A stretch of 64,000 bases of DNA from Pseudoduganella namucuonensis. GTDB taxonomy: Bacteria > Pseudomonadota > Gammaproteobacteria > Burkholderiales > Burkholderiaceae_D. Shown here one piece after another: positions 15,628-24,939 of this stretch. The position numbers and the translations under genes were made by a program. The notes below the pieces were generated by a model. That model saw nothing but the letters and a program-made list of their open reading frames with translations. It had not been told where the DNA came from and searched no databases. The stretch is from positions 43,649-107,648 of the forward strand of contig NZ_FPBO01000031.1 of NCBI RefSeq assembly GCF_900116645.1, in the 5' to 3' direction. Position 1 is the stretch's first letter; each line of letters opens with the position of its first letter.

Positions 15628-17055
15628 TTAGTCCTTCGCCACGCGCAGCAGCTCGGCGCGGGTGGTCACGCCCTGCGCCAGCCAGCGTTCGCCGTCCTCG
15701 CGCATGGTGATCATGCCGTCCTTCTGGGCGGCGCCGCGCACCTCGGCCTCGGACGCGCGGTCGTGGATCTGCGCGCGTATCGGCTCGGTGGTCTGCAGCA
15801 GCTCGTAGATGCCGACCCGGCCGTGGTAGCCGGTGTGGCCGCACTGCTCGCAGCCGACCGCGTGCCACTGGCCGTCGCGCTCGTCGTACTTTTTGCAGGA
15901 CTCGCACAGCTTGCGCACCAGGCGCTGCGCCAGCACCCCCAGCAGCGAGGACGACAGCAGGAAGGGCTCGATGCCCATGTCCAGCAAGCGGGTGACGGCG
16001 GCGGCGGCGTCGTTGGTGTGCAGCGTGGCCAGCACCAGGTGGCCGGTGAGCGAGGCCTGCACCGCGATCTGCGCCGTTTCCAGGTCGCGGATCTCGCCGA
16101 TCATGATCACGTCCGGGTCCTGGCGCAGGATGGCGCGCAGGGCCTTGGCGAAGGTCATGTCGATGCGCGCGTTGACCTGGGTCTGGCCCACGCCCTGCAG
16201 GTCGTACTCGATCGGGTCCTCCACCGTGAGGATGTTGGTGGTGGTCGAGTTCAGCATGGACAGCGCGGCGTACAGGGTGGTGGTCTTGCCGGAGCCGGTC
16301 GGCCCGGTCACCAGCACGATGCCATGCGGCTGGTTGATCAGTTGGTCGAACCGCGGCAGCATCGCCGCGCTCATGCCCAGATGGTTCAGGTCCAGCCGGC
16401 CGGCCTCCTTGTCCAGCAGGCGCAGCACGGCGCGCTCGCCGTGGCCGGTGGGCAGGGTCGAGACGCGCACGTCCACCGGCTTGCCGCCCACGCGCAGGGT
16501 GATGCGGCCGTCCTGCGGCAGGCGCTTCTCGGCGATGTCCAGCTGCGCCATGATCTTGATGCGCGAGATCAGCGAGCCGTGGATGGCCTTGCGCGGCTTG
16601 ACGATGTCGCGCAGCGCGCCGTCGACGCGGAAGCGCACCACCGAGGTCTGCTCGAAGGGCTCGATGTGGATGTCGGACGCGCCCTCGCGCAGCGCCTGCG
16701 TCAGCAGCGCGTTGATCATGCGGATCACCGGCGCGTCGTCGGACGATTCCAGCAAGTCCTCGATGGCCGGCACGTCCTGCAGCAGCTTGGTCAGGTCCAG
16801 GTCGGCGTCGAACTCGTCGGCCACCTGCGAGGCGTCGCCGCCGGCGCCGGCGTAGGCGGCGGCGATGGCCTCCTCCAGGTCGGCGCGGCCCAGGTGCCGG
16901 ATGTTGACGCGGCCGAAGCGGCGCGACACCTCGGCGATGGCGGCCGGCGCGGTGGCGGCGGACACGAACACGTCCACCGCGTGCTCGGCCTGCTCGCCCG
17001 GCTTGGCGAGCACCGCGTAGTCGCGGGCGAAGGCGTAGGGCAGCAGGTTGCTCAT
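15628..17055 (-). CDS. gspE: Type II secretion ATPase GspE
   Basis: 475 residues. The cytoplasmic hexameric ATPase that powers pseudopilus assembly. N1E-like domain ~1-100, Walker A GPTGSGKT at 251-258, Asp box (TVEDPIEY, 277-284), Walker B (DVIMIGEIRD, ~315-324) and His box (LATLHTNDAA). A four-cysteine zinc element is intact: C384/C387 and C402/C405. The ATG overlaps the gspD stop (ATGA). The open frame extends far upstream inside gspD but is not coding there. Confidence 0.97.
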   Translation of the reverse strand: MSNLLPYAFARDYAVLAKPGEQAEHAVDVFVSAATAPAAIAEVSRRFGRVNIRHLGRADLEEAIAAAYAGAGGDASQVADEFDADLDLTKLLQDVPAIEDLLESSDDAPVIRMINALLTQALREGASDIHIEPFEQTSVVRFRVDGALRDIVKPRKAIHGSLISRIKIMAQLDIAEKRLPQDGRITLRVGGKPVDVRVSTLPTGHGERAVLRLLDKEAGRLDLNHLGMSAAMLPRFDQLINQPHGIVLVTGPTGSGKTTTLYAALSMLNSTTTNILTVEDPIEYDLQGVGQTQVNARIDMTFAKALRAILRQDPDVIMIGEIRDLETAQIAVQASLTGHLVLATLHTNDAAAAVTRLLDMGIEPFLLSSSLLGVLAQRLVRKLCESCKKYDERDGQWHAVGCEQCGHTGYHGRVGIYELLQTTEPIRAQIHDRASEAEVRGAAQKDGMITMREDGERWLAQGVTTRAELLRVAKD

Positions 17056-19277
17056 TCTGGTTGCTTGTTGTCGGTGGGCGGGACGGGCACGGGTGCGGGG
17101 GCGCCCGGCGCGACCGGCAACGCCAGGTGGCCGTTGCCCGGCAATGGCTGGCCGTTGTTCAGTTGCGGCAGCATGGGCTGGCCCAGGTCCTTGATCAGCA
17201 CCGAGTCCTCGGGCTTGACGGCCTGCTGGGTGGCGCGCATGAAGTCGTAGCGGTCGGTGGCCAGGTTCATGCCCTGCTCGCGGTTGCGCATCACGACCGG
17301 GCGCAGGAACACCATCAGGTTGGTCTTCTTGCGGGTGCGCGACTGGTACTTGAACAGGTTGCCGATGACGGGCAGGTCGCCCAGGCCGGGCACCTTCTCC
17401 ACGCCGCCGTTGGCGTCGTCCGAGATCAGGCCGCCCAGCACGACGATCTGGCCGTCGTCGGCGATCACGTTGGTCTCGATGGCGCGCGTCTTGAGGATGA
17501 TGCCGCTGCTCGATGTGACCGAGGTGTCGATGCTGGAGCTCTCGTTGTAGATCGCCAGCTTGATGGTGCCGCCCTCCGAGATCTGCGGCCGCACTTTCAG
17601 CGTCAGACCCACGTCCTTGCGGTCGATGGTCTGGAACGGGTTGGTGGTGGTGCCGGAGGTGGTGGTGAACTGGCCGGTCAGGATGGGCACGTTCTGGCCG
17701 ACGCGGATGGTGGCCAGTTCGTTGTCCAGCGTGACCATGTTCGGCGTCGACAGGATGTTGGTGCCGCTGTCGGCCTGCAGGGTGTGCGCCACCGCGCCCA
17801 GGCCCAGCGTGCCGTTGGCCAGCTGCTTGAAGATGCCGACCGAGAGGCCGTTGCCCACCACCGGCGTGTTGTTGGAGATGCCGGCGGCGATGTTGAGCAG
17901 GTTGTTGTTGCCGCTGCTGAGCGATTGCAGGCCGCCCACGCGGTAGGTGCTGTTCTCGTTGCCGCTGGCGCCCACCCACTGCACGCCGAATTCGGACGTC
18001 TTGTCGGCCGTGACCTCGACGATCAGCGATTCGATGTAGACCTGGGCGCGGCGCACGTCGAGCTGGTCGATCACGTTGCGCAGGTTGCGGTACACCGATT
18101 CCGGCGCCGTGATGATCAGCGTGTTGGTGGACGCGTCGGCCTGGATGAAGCCGCCCGCGCCGCCCGCGTTCAGCTGGTTGCCGGTGTTGCCGCCGCCGCT
18201 CAGCAGCGGATTGGTGGAGCCGGTGGTGGCGCCCATGCCACCCTGGCCCTGCGCGCCGGTCATGCTGTTGCCGCCGGCCTGGCCAGTGCCGCCGGTGCTC
18301 TGGTTGTTCAGGCCGGCCGCGCCCAGCGCGGCGCCGGTCAGCGAGCTGTCGCCCGAGATCACCGAGCGCAGCGTCTGCGCCAGCTTGGTGGCCTCGGCGT
18401 TCTTCAGGTACACCACGTGCACATTGCCCAGCTGCGCGGTCGGCTGGTCCAGCTTGGCGATCAGCGACTTGGCCAGGTTGGCGCGCGCCAGCGACGGCGC
18501 GCGCAGCACCAGCGAATTGGTGCGCGGGTCGGCCAGCGCGCTGACGCGGCCGGCGTCCGCGCCGCCGGCGCCGCCCGGCTCCATCAGCTTGTTGACCATG
18601 GTGGCCAGGTCGCTGGCGATGGCGTAGCGCACCGGGATCACGTCCAGGTCGGAGCTGGCCGGCGCGTCCAGCGCGGCGACGATCTTGCCCAGGCGTTTCA
18701 GGTTGTCCGCGTAGTCGGTGATGACCAGCGAATTGTTGCCGATGTTGGCGTTGATGGTGTTGTTGGGCGTGATCAGCGGGCGCAGCACGGTCACCAGGTT
18801 GGCGGCCGACTCGTAGTTCAGCGGGAACACCTGGGTCGCGATCTGGTCGCCCTTCAAGGTGGTCGCGCCGATCTGGGTCGGCGTGGCCTGCAGCTTGGCC
18901 TCGGCCTCCGGCACCACCTTGGCGTAGCCGTCGCCGCTGACGATGGCGAAGCCCTGCAGCCGCAGCGCCGAGGCCAGCAGCGCGAAGGCCTGCGACTTGC
19001 TCAGCGAGCCCTCGGACACCAGGGTCAGCGTGCCTTTCACCCGCGGATCGATCAGGAAGGTGATGTTGGTGTAGTGGCCCACCGCCTTGATCACCGACTC
19101 GATGTCGGCGCCGACGAAGTTGAGCGCGGCCTGGTCGGCCGGCGCCGGCGCCGCCCACGCGGCCAGCGGCGCCAGCAATGGCGCGGCGGCCGCCGCGCAG
19201 CACATCAATGCGGCCGCGCTCACGCGGCGGGAAACACGCATTGGAAGGGTCGATTTGCCTACAGACTGTTTTTTCAT
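17052..19277 (-). CDS. gspD: Type II secretion outer-membrane secretin GspD
   Basis: 741 residues with a signal sequence (basic MKKQSVGKSTLPMR, then a hydrophobic stretch to ~42). The N0 domain starts at ALNFVGADIESVIKAVG, followed by N1-N3. A glycine/glutamine/asparagine-rich insert lies in N3 (residues ~315-375). The secretin core contains QVYIESLIVEVTAD and the C-terminal gate region ending in VFLRPVVMRN (~660). It forms the outer-membrane channel. A proline-rich tail follows. Overlaps join it to gspE and gspN. Confidence 0.97.
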   Translation of the reverse strand: MKKQSVGKSTLPMRVSRRVSAAALMCCAAAAAPLLAPLAAWAAPAPADQAALNFVGADIESVIKAVGHYTNITFLIDPRVKGTLTLVSEGSLSKSQAFALLASALRLQGFAIVSGDGYAKVVPEAEAKLQATPTQIGATTLKGDQIATQVFPLNYESAANLVTVLRPLITPNNTINANIGNNSLVITDYADNLKRLGKIVAALDAPASSDLDVIPVRYAIASDLATMVNKLMEPGGAGGADAGRVSALADPRTNSLVLRAPSLARANLAKSLIAKLDQPTAQLGNVHVVYLKNAEATKLAQTLRSVISGDSSLTGAALGAAGLNNQSTGGTGQAGGNSMTGAQGQGGMGATTGSTNPLLSGGGNTGNQLNAGGAGGFIQADASTNTLIITAPESVYRNLRNVIDQLDVRRAQVYIESLIVEVTADKTSEFGVQWVGASGNENSTYRVGGLQSLSSGNNNLLNIAAGISNNTPVVGNGLSVGIFKQLANGTLGLGAVAHTLQADSGTNILSTPNMVTLDNELATIRVGQNVPILTGQFTTTSGTTTNPFQTIDRKDVGLTLKVRPQISEGGTIKLAIYNESSSIDTSVTSSSGIILKTRAIETNVIADDGQIVVLGGLISDDANGGVEKVPGLGDLPVIGNLFKYQSRTRKKTNLMVFLRPVVMRNREQGMNLATDRYDFMRATQQAVKPEDSVLIKDLGQPMLPQLNNGQPLPGNGHLALPVAPGAPAPVPVPPTDNKQPE

Positions 19278-20053
19278 TATCTGAACTCTAAAGCGATGAT
19301 GTTCTTGCCGTCACTGGTGGGACGGCGCTGGCCCAGCAAATTCAACAGATTGCCCAACGTCTGCTCATAACCGTCGGCCGCCTGGGCCTGCCCGGAGAAC
19401 TGCAGGCGCCCGTTTTGCAGGCTGCCTTTCCCGCTCAGCAGCAGCGGGCCTTTCAGGGAATGCAACTCCAGCTGCGCCTGCTGGCCGCGCCAGTCCAGCG
19501 CCAACTGGTACGTGCCCAGCGGCTTGATCGGCGACAGCTTGGACGACATGTCCGCCATCTCCAAGGTGGTGCGGCCGTTCACGTCCACCCGGTCGCCCTG
19601 CAACGCCAGCTCCAGCGTGGTCCACGACAGCTTGACCCTGCCGCTGGGCGCCAGCGTGTTCAGCGGCGCGCCCAGCCCGGCCAGGCCGTCGGCCGGCAGC
19701 AGCAGCGCCGACGGGCTCAGGCGCCACTGCGTCCAGCCGCCGTTGAAGTTGACCGGCTGCGCCAGCGCCTGCTCGTTGGCCAGTTCCAGGTCCACCACGC
19801 CCGCCAGCGCCAGCGGCGACAGCTTCCACGCGAAGCGGCCCGGCAGCAGCGGCGTGACCGCCCCGCCGGCGCTGGCCGCGCCGCCGATGAAGGCCGAACC
19901 GCGCCACAGGGTACCCTGTGCGTCGCCCAAGGTCAAACGCCCGCCGGTCTGCTTCTCGACCATGCTGGACATCCACGCCGCCGGGAAGAACAGCAGCAGC
20001 GTGGCCGCCGCCCCCAGCAGCGCCGCCAGCAGCCAGAGCAGGCTGCGCCTCAC
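19277..20053 (-). CDS. gspN: Type II secretion system protein GspN
   Basis: 258 residues. An N-terminal membrane segment (LLWLLAALLGAAATLLLFFP, 5-24) precedes a periplasmic beta-rich domain, with TGGRLTLGDAQGTLWRGSA typical of GspN. It is a non-essential part present only in some type II systems. The gene overlaps gspM by 4 bases and gspD by 1. Confidence 0.88.
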   Translation of the reverse strand: MRRSLLWLLAALLGAAATLLLFFPAAWMSSMVEKQTGGRLTLGDAQGTLWRGSAFIGGAASAGGAVTPLLPGRFAWKLSPLALAGVVDLELANEQALAQPVNFNGGWTQWRLSPSALLLPADGLAGLGAPLNTLAPSGRVKLSWTTLELALQGDRVDVNGRTTLEMADMSSKLSPIKPLGTYQLALDWRGQQAQLELHSLKGPLLLSGKGSLQNGRLQFSGQAQAADGYEQTLGNLLNLLGQRRPTSDGKNIIALEFR

Positions 20054-20571
20054 CGCGCCCCGCCCGCCGGCTGGTGCAGCGTGAGCGCCGCGTCCACCGT
20101 GCCGGGCGCCGCCAGGCCGGTGATCGCGCTTTCCTGCACCACGATGCCGGCGCCGCGGCGCTGCGCGTCCAGCCAGGCCACCAGGGCGGCGAATTGCGCG
20201 CCCTTGAGCTCCAGCTTGGCGTATTCGCCGGTCAGCGCCAGCGACTGCGCCTTCAGGCCGTTGGCGGCCAGGCTGGCCGTCATGCTCTCATTGGTCATGC
20301 GCGGCGCCTGGATGGGCGGGCGGGCCGCCAGTTCGGCCGCCGTGCGCGCCAGCGCCTGCAGCTCGGCGGCCTCCTGGCGCAGCAGCGGCAGCGAGGCGCG
20401 CAGCTTGGCGCGGCCCTCCAGCGCGGGGTCGATCAGCAGGCCGTACACCAGCGCCAGGCCGACCACGGCGCCGCCGACGCCGAGCATGCGGCGTTCCTGT
20501 TCCGTGCGCTCCTGCCAGAAGGCGGTGGCGGCGGCTTGCAGCTTGTGCGCTTTCACGCTGAGTTCGCTCAC
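20050..20571 (-). CDS. gspM: Type II secretion system protein GspM
   Basis: 173 residues starting with GTG at 20571. The start is preceded by GGAGG at good spacing and overlaps the gspL TGA. A cytoplasmic N-terminus with WQERTEQERRML precedes one membrane segment (~28-48, VGGAVVGLALVYGLLIDPAL) and a periplasmic ferredoxin-like domain. GspM partners GspL in the platform. The long open frame in front of the GTG lies inside gspL. Confidence 0.88.
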   Translation of the reverse strand: MSELSVKAHKLQAAATAFWQERTEQERRMLGVGGAVVGLALVYGLLIDPALEGRAKLRASLPLLRQEAAELQALARTAAELAARPPIQAPRMTNESMTASLAANGLKAQSLALTGEYAKLELKGAQFAALVAWLDAQRRGAGIVVQESAITGLAAPGTVDAALTLHQPAGGAR

Positions 20572-21806
20572 GATTTGCCTCCAGTGCGGGTTTGCGAGAT
20601 CTGCCAGACGCCGGCCCCGGTCTCGGTCAGCGCCAGGCCGCGCGCGGCCAGCGCCGCCTGCGCCTGCGCCAGCGTGTTGGCGTCCACCGCGTTCGGTTTC
20701 AGTTTCACGGTCAGCACGCGCTGCTTGTATTCCAGCCCGGCCACCACGTCGCGCTTGCCCAGGCCCGCCAGCGCCTCGCCGAAGGCGGCCGCGACGGCGG
20801 TGAACTCGTCGGCGGCGATTTCGCCGCTGCCGGCCTTGGCCAGCGCGATGTTCTTGCGCATCTGCGCGGCCGCGTCCAGGATCACGGTTTCCTTCGGATA
20901 GGCGGCGCGGAAGGTCTGGTCCATCGTCTTGCGCACCTCGGCCGCCTCGCGCTTCATGCGCAGCCAGTCGGCGTTCAGGCCGGCGATGTTGACCGCCACC
21001 GCCAGCAGCGCCAAGCGCAGCGGCCAGCGCCAGCGCTGCCAGGCGCGCGACTGCGCGCCGGTGGCGCCCAGGCCGGCGGCCAGGTCCGGTCCCGCCGTCT
21101 TGGCGCCCGCCATCCAGTGCTCCCACTGGTCCGCCTCCAGCGCCACGCCCGGCATGGCGCCGGCCAGCGGCTCGAACTGCGGCGCCAGCGAGCCCGGCAC
21201 GTACACCGTCAATGGCGCGTCGCCGGCCAGCGCGCGCAGCGTTTGCAGCGCGGCCTCGGGCTGCGGCGAGACGGTCAGGCCCAGGCCCTGCTGCTGGTCG
21301 GTGCGCAGGGTCAGTTCCAGGCCGGCGCCGTCCTGCGCCAGCGCGGCGGAGACGCCGCCCGGCTGCAACGGCAGGCACAGCTGCGCGGGCAGCGCGGACA
21401 CGCCGTGCGCGCCCTGCGCCACCAGCGTCTTCACCAGCACCTCCAGCCAGGCGCGCTGCACCACGGCCACCACGCGTGTTTCGACGTCGCCCAGCACCGG
21501 CGCCAGGGCCAGGACGCAATCGGCCGGATCGCCCAGCAGCTGGTCCTCCACCAGCGCCGGCAGGGCCGCCTTCAGGCGCGACGCAGACAGCGGCGGCACC
21601 TTCACGGTCAACAGCGTGACGTCGGCGGCGGCCAGCAGCAGCACCACGCGGCGCGCGGACGCCACCAGCTCGGCCAGGTTGCCGAGGGCGGACACGCCCT
21701 GCTGCGTCACGCCGCCGCTGTCGCCCAGCAGCGCGTAGTGGCAGGGCTGGACGGCGCCGCTGTCGGAGGCGGCGCGGGCCGGATACCGGATGTATAGTGT
21801 CGTCAA
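20568..21806 (-). CDS. gspL: Type II secretion system protein GspL
   Basis: 412 residues. An actin-like cytoplasmic domain (1-~255, with PPLSASRLKAALPALVEDQL) is followed by a membrane segment (LRLALLAVAVNIAGLN, ~260) and a periplasmic domain. GspL links the GspE ATPase to the inner-membrane platform. It starts 16 bp after the gspK stop. Confidence 0.92.
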   Translation of the reverse strand: MTTLYIRYPARAASDSGAVQPCHYALLGDSGGVTQQGVSALGNLAELVASARRVVLLLAAADVTLLTVKVPPLSASRLKAALPALVEDQLLGDPADCVLALAPVLGDVETRVVAVVQRAWLEVLVKTLVAQGAHGVSALPAQLCLPLQPGGVSAALAQDGAGLELTLRTDQQQGLGLTVSPQPEAALQTLRALAGDAPLTVYVPGSLAPQFEPLAGAMPGVALEADQWEHWMAGAKTAGPDLAAGLGATGAQSRAWQRWRWPLRLALLAVAVNIAGLNADWLRMKREAAEVRKTMDQTFRAAYPKETVILDAAAQMRKNIALAKAGSGEIAADEFTAVAAAFGEALAGLGKRDVVAGLEYKQRVLTVKLKPNAVDANTLAQAQAALAARGLALTETGAGVWQISQTRTGGKS

Positions 21807-21822
21807 AGGTTCTCGCTTTCGT

Positions 21823-22827
21823 TCAATTTTCCCGTATCCACACCAGGGTGGCCTGCTTGTTCGCGCGCCGTATCAGCGACTCCGCGTCCAGCGCCGCCCG
21901 GCCCAGCCGTATATGGCTGAGCACCAGGAAGAAGTCGCTCTTCACGGTGATCTTGTCGCTGCGCAGCGTCTTGCCGGTGAGGGCCGCCTTGAAATCGTCC
22001 GTCCTCAAGAACGGCGTGCGCTTGCGGAACTGCACCAGCGACGCCGCCTCCGACACCGAGTAATTCTCCACCAAGGCCGCCAGCAATTCGGGCTTAGCCA
22101 TGTTTACGTTGATGGCCGTCACTCCGGTGCCCGTGTCGGGCAGCACCACCACGAATTCGCGCAACCGCTCTATGCCCTGCTGCGTGAAGCCGCTGACCGC
22201 CAGCAAGTCCTCCACCCGCATCAGTTCCACCGGCTCGGTGCCGTCGGTGCCCACGGGCTGCGGCGTGCCGGCGGGCGGCGCCGTGCCGCCGGTGTCCGGC
22301 GCCTTCCCCTTCTGGCTGCGCGCCACCCGTTCCGCCACCGCCTTGGCCAGCGCGGGATTGAGCTGCAGGTTTTCCAGCAGCTTGCCGAACACGGCCACCT
22401 GCCCCGCGTCCAGCAACCTGTCCGCCGCCAGGTTGGCGAGATTGTAACGCGCCTGCGCGTCCGTGATCTGGCCCGACAGGGTGGCGTCGTACCGTTCGTT
22501 GTCGGTGCGCTCGCGCTCGACGTAGTCGTCCAGCCGCGTCTCGGCCAGCGCGGTCGCCCACACGCTGGTCTCGGCCGTGATCGAACTGTCGCGGTCGTCC
22601 TGCTGCAGGATCAGCCGCGCCCAGTCCAGCGCGCCGCGCAAGATCCACTTGGTCTGCAAGTGCAGGCGCTGGTTCTCGATCGAGCGCACCTGCACCTGCT
22701 GCTGCCAGAACAGGCTGGCCACGATGGTGACCGCCAGCGTGGTCAGCAGCAGCGCGGTGATGATGGCCACGCCGCGCTGGCGGCCCGGCGCGCGGAAGCG
22801 GGAGCGGAACCCCAGCTGCGCCGTCAT
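21823..22827 (-). CDS. gspK: Type II secretion minor pseudopilin GspK
   Basis: 334 residues. The prepilin leader ends at RQRG before VAIITALLLTTLAVTIVASL, the hydrophobic N-terminal helix. The large size and the inserted alpha domain are typical of GspK, which caps the pseudopilus tip with GspI and GspJ. The ATG at 22827 overlaps the gspJ stop (ATGA). The open frame upstream of it runs inside gspJ. Confidence 0.93.
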   Translation of the reverse strand: MTAQLGFRSRFRAPGRQRGVAIITALLLTTLAVTIVASLFWQQQVQVRSIENQRLHLQTKWILRGALDWARLILQQDDRDSSITAETSVWATALAETRLDDYVERERTDNERYDATLSGQITDAQARYNLANLAADRLLDAGQVAVFGKLLENLQLNPALAKAVAERVARSQKGKAPDTGGTAPPAGTPQPVGTDGTEPVELMRVEDLLAVSGFTQQGIERLREFVVVLPDTGTGVTAINVNMAKPELLAALVENYSVSEAASLVQFRKRTPFLRTDDFKAALTGKTLRSDKITVKSDFFLVLSHIRLGRAALDAESLIRRANKQATLVWIREN

Positions 22828-23495
22828 TTTGCCCCCAGCAGGAAGATCTTGACCAGCGGATTTGCCTGGTTTTGCAATTGCAGGGACCACTCCAGCCCGG
22901 CCGGACCGGCCGCCACGCCCAGCGCCGCCGTCACCATCGCCGGCTGCGGCTGCGCGGTGGCCGCGCCGCCGGCCGCCTGCGGCGTCGGCGCCGGCTGCCA
23001 GTCGCCGTTCTCCCACAGCCGCGTCGTCATCGCCTGCACGCCGGCCTGCAAGGTCACGTCCGGCGCCGGGTCGGTGTCGCCCAGCGCGGCCTGCCACAGC
23101 TTGTCCAGCTGCAGCAGGTCCAGCGTGCCGGCCGACTCGCGTCGCAGCAGCACGCCGTCGCGGATACGGTAGGAGACCACCTGCAAGCGAGAAGGTTCCC
23201 CTTCCATGAACACGGAGCGCACGAAATCGATGCGGGTGGCGTCGGCCACCAGCTGCCGCCGCTGGCGCAGCGACGGCACGGTGGCCAGTTGCTCCAGGTC
23301 GCTTTGCAGCTGGGCGAAGGCCAGCTGGGCGCCGCGGGTCTGGTCCATCTGCTCGGTCAAGGCCTGGCGCGAGCGGACGATGCCGTCCAGGCCGCGCCAG
23401 CCCAGCACGGCGACGATGGCCAGCACCGCCACCGCCACCAGCAGCTCGACCAGGGTGAAGCCGCGCGGCGCGCGGCGGCTGCGCGCCGCGTTCAT
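22824..23495 (-). CDS. gspJ: Type II secretion minor pseudopilin GspJ
   Basis: 223 residues. The prepilin cleavage motif RAPRG/FTLVELLVAVAVLAIV is followed by W-x-GLDGI and an RRESAGTLDLLQL segment typical of GspJ. It is part of the pseudopilus tip. The ATG at 23495 overlaps the gspI stop. Confidence 0.94.
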   Translation of the reverse strand: MNAARSRRAPRGFTLVELLVAVAVLAIVAVLGWRGLDGIVRSRQALTEQMDQTRGAQLAFAQLQSDLEQLATVPSLRQRRQLVADATRIDFVRSVFMEGEPSRLQVVSYRIRDGVLLRRESAGTLDLLQLDKLWQAALGDTDPAPDVTLQAGVQAMTTRLWENGDWQPAPTPQAAGGAATAQPQPAMVTAALGVAAGPAGLEWSLQLQNQANPLVKIFLLGAK

Positions 23496-23878
23496 TCCTG
23501 CAGCACCAGCTGCACCAGCTTGATGATCAGGCGGTCCGGCTGGCGCTCGTCGAACACGCTGACCTCCAGGCGGCGCAGGCGCGGATTGGGGGTGGCGATC
23601 ACCTCCTCCTGGCAGATCAGCCGCATCTCGCCCTGCGGGCATTCGAAGGAGGTCTTGCCGATGGCCGGATAGCGCTTGGCCAGGCGCACCAGCACCAGCC
23701 GGTTCTCGGCCGACCAGGTGGCCATCATGGTGGCGCGCAGGCCGTCGCTGTTCTGGGTCAGGCTGCCGACCGCGCGCAGCGAGGCGCCCAGCGCGGTGCC
23801 GACGATGACCAGCGCCACCAGCACCTCCAGCAGGGTGAAGCCGCGCGCGCGGCGGAGCGGGGGGAAAAGGCGCGCCAT
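23492..23878 (-). CDS. gspI: Type II secretion minor pseudopilin GspI
   Basis: 128 residues. A short leader MARLFPPLRRARG precedes FTLLEVLVALVIVGTAL. The WSAENRLVLVRLAKRYP segment is typical of GspI, which nucleates the pseudopilus. It is separated from gspH by one base and overlaps gspJ. Confidence 0.94.
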   Translation of the reverse strand: MARLFPPLRRARGFTLLEVLVALVIVGTALGASLRAVGSLTQNSDGLRATMMATWSAENRLVLVRLAKRYPAIGKTSFECPQGEMRLICQEEVIATPNPRLRRLEVSVFDERQPDRLIIKLVQLVLQE

Positions 23879-23879
23879 G

Positions 23880-24407
23880 TCAGTCCACCGTGAAATGGCC
23901 GATGCCGTCGGCGCGGATGGCGACGCTGATGTCGCCGCTGGCCATGGTCAGCACAAAGGGTTTGTCGACCGGTTCGCGGCCGAAGATGATGCGCAGCGTG
24001 TCGCCTGGAACCGTCGAGGCCGGCTGCAGCAGCAGGGTCACCGGGCTGTTCTTGAACGGGCGCTCGCGCAGCAGGTCGTCCTGCGTGACCGGCTCCCACA
24101 CGCGCTGCTCGCCGCGCACCAGGAAACGGTAGGATTCCGGCCCTGCCTCGAAGGCCACCAGGCGGTTGCGCACGATGGCCTCGTCGCGCGCCAGTTGCAG
24201 CAGCAGCGCGATGCGCTGCGCCTCCTGCTGCATGGACTGGCGCTGGCTGGGCGCCGAGTTCAGCGACACCAGCCCCAGCGTGATGCCGAAGATGACCAGC
24301 ACCACCAGCAATTCGATGAGCGTGAAGCCGCGGGCCCGGCCGCGCGGACGGGAGGGGTGCGCAAGCGCGCGCGCGGTCGCGCGCGGCGGATGGCCCGGGG
24401 CCTGCAT
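23880..24407 (-). CDS. gspH: Type II secretion minor pseudopilin GspH
   Basis: 175 residues. The leader is unusually long for a pseudopilin, about 27 residues and rich in Arg and Pro, before the cleavage site RARG/FTLIELLVVLVIFGITL. GspH/FimT-type features (QRQSMQQEAQRIALLLQLAR) follow. No good ribosome binding site precedes the ATG at 24407. No in-frame ATG closer to the motif exists, so a non-ATG start is possible. Confidence 0.9.
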   Translation of the reverse strand: MQAPGHPPRATARALAHPSRPRGRARGFTLIELLVVLVIFGITLGLVSLNSAPSQRQSMQQEAQRIALLLQLARDEAIVRNRLVAFEAGPESYRFLVRGEQRVWEPVTQDDLLRERPFKNSPVTLLLQPASTVPGDTLRIIFGREPVDKPFVLTMASGDISVAIRADGIGHFTVD

Positions 24408-24443
24408 GGCGTTCGCCGACGCTGCCAGGTTGGCCTGGGACGC

Positions 24444-24884
24444 TTAGTTGTCCCAGGAGCCGATGTCGGCGTCGTCGCCGCTGCCGCCCGGCTGGCCGTC
24501 GGCGCCCAGCGAGAACACGTCGATCTCGCCCTTCACGCCCGGCGACAGGAACTGGTAGGGGGCGCCCCATGGATCCTTGGGCATCTTCTCCAGGTAGCCG
24601 CCGGCCTTCCAGCCGTTGGCGGCGGGGCCGGCGGTGGGCTTGCTCAGCAGCGCCTGCAGGCCCTGCTCGGTGGTCGGATAGCGCTGGTTGTCCAGCTTGT
24701 ACAGCTTCATCGCCTGCATGATGGTGGCGATGTCCACCTTGGCGGCCGCGATTTTCGACTCGCCGGTACGGCTCAACAGCTTGGGCACGACCAGCGCGGC
24801 CAGCACGCCCATGATCACCACGACCACCATGATCTCGATCAGGGTAAAGCCGCGCGCGCGGCGGCGGAGTGTTACGTTTTGCAT
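24444..24884 (-). CDS. gspG: Type II secretion major pseudopilin GspG
   Basis: 146 residues. Leader MQNVTLRRRARG, then FTLIEIMVVVVIMGVLAALV, and a C-terminal region with calcium-site features (PKDPWGAPYQFLSPG, GADGQPGGSGDDADIGSWDN). It is the main pseudopilus subunit. No clear ribosome binding site precedes the ATG, which is surprising for a highly made protein. It is the first gsp gene, 55 bp after the amidohydrolase stop. A TATACT at 24930-24935 (minus strand) could be its own -10 element. Confidence 0.96.
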   Translation of the reverse strand: MQNVTLRRRARGFTLIEIMVVVVIMGVLAALVVPKLLSRTGESKIAAAKVDIATIMQAMKLYKLDNQRYPTTEQGLQALLSKPTAGPAANGWKAGGYLEKMPKDPWGAPYQFLSPGVKGEIDVFSLGADGQPGGSGDDADIGSWDN

Positions 24885-24939
24885 AGAAAGAGGACCAGTA
24901 AAGGATAAAAATGCGCGTAAGAGTGGCGAAGTATAAGCC

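Noticed and set aside
14611..17250. Long plus-strand open frame antisense to gspF and gspE
   Set aside because: Compositional shadow of two well-identified genes.
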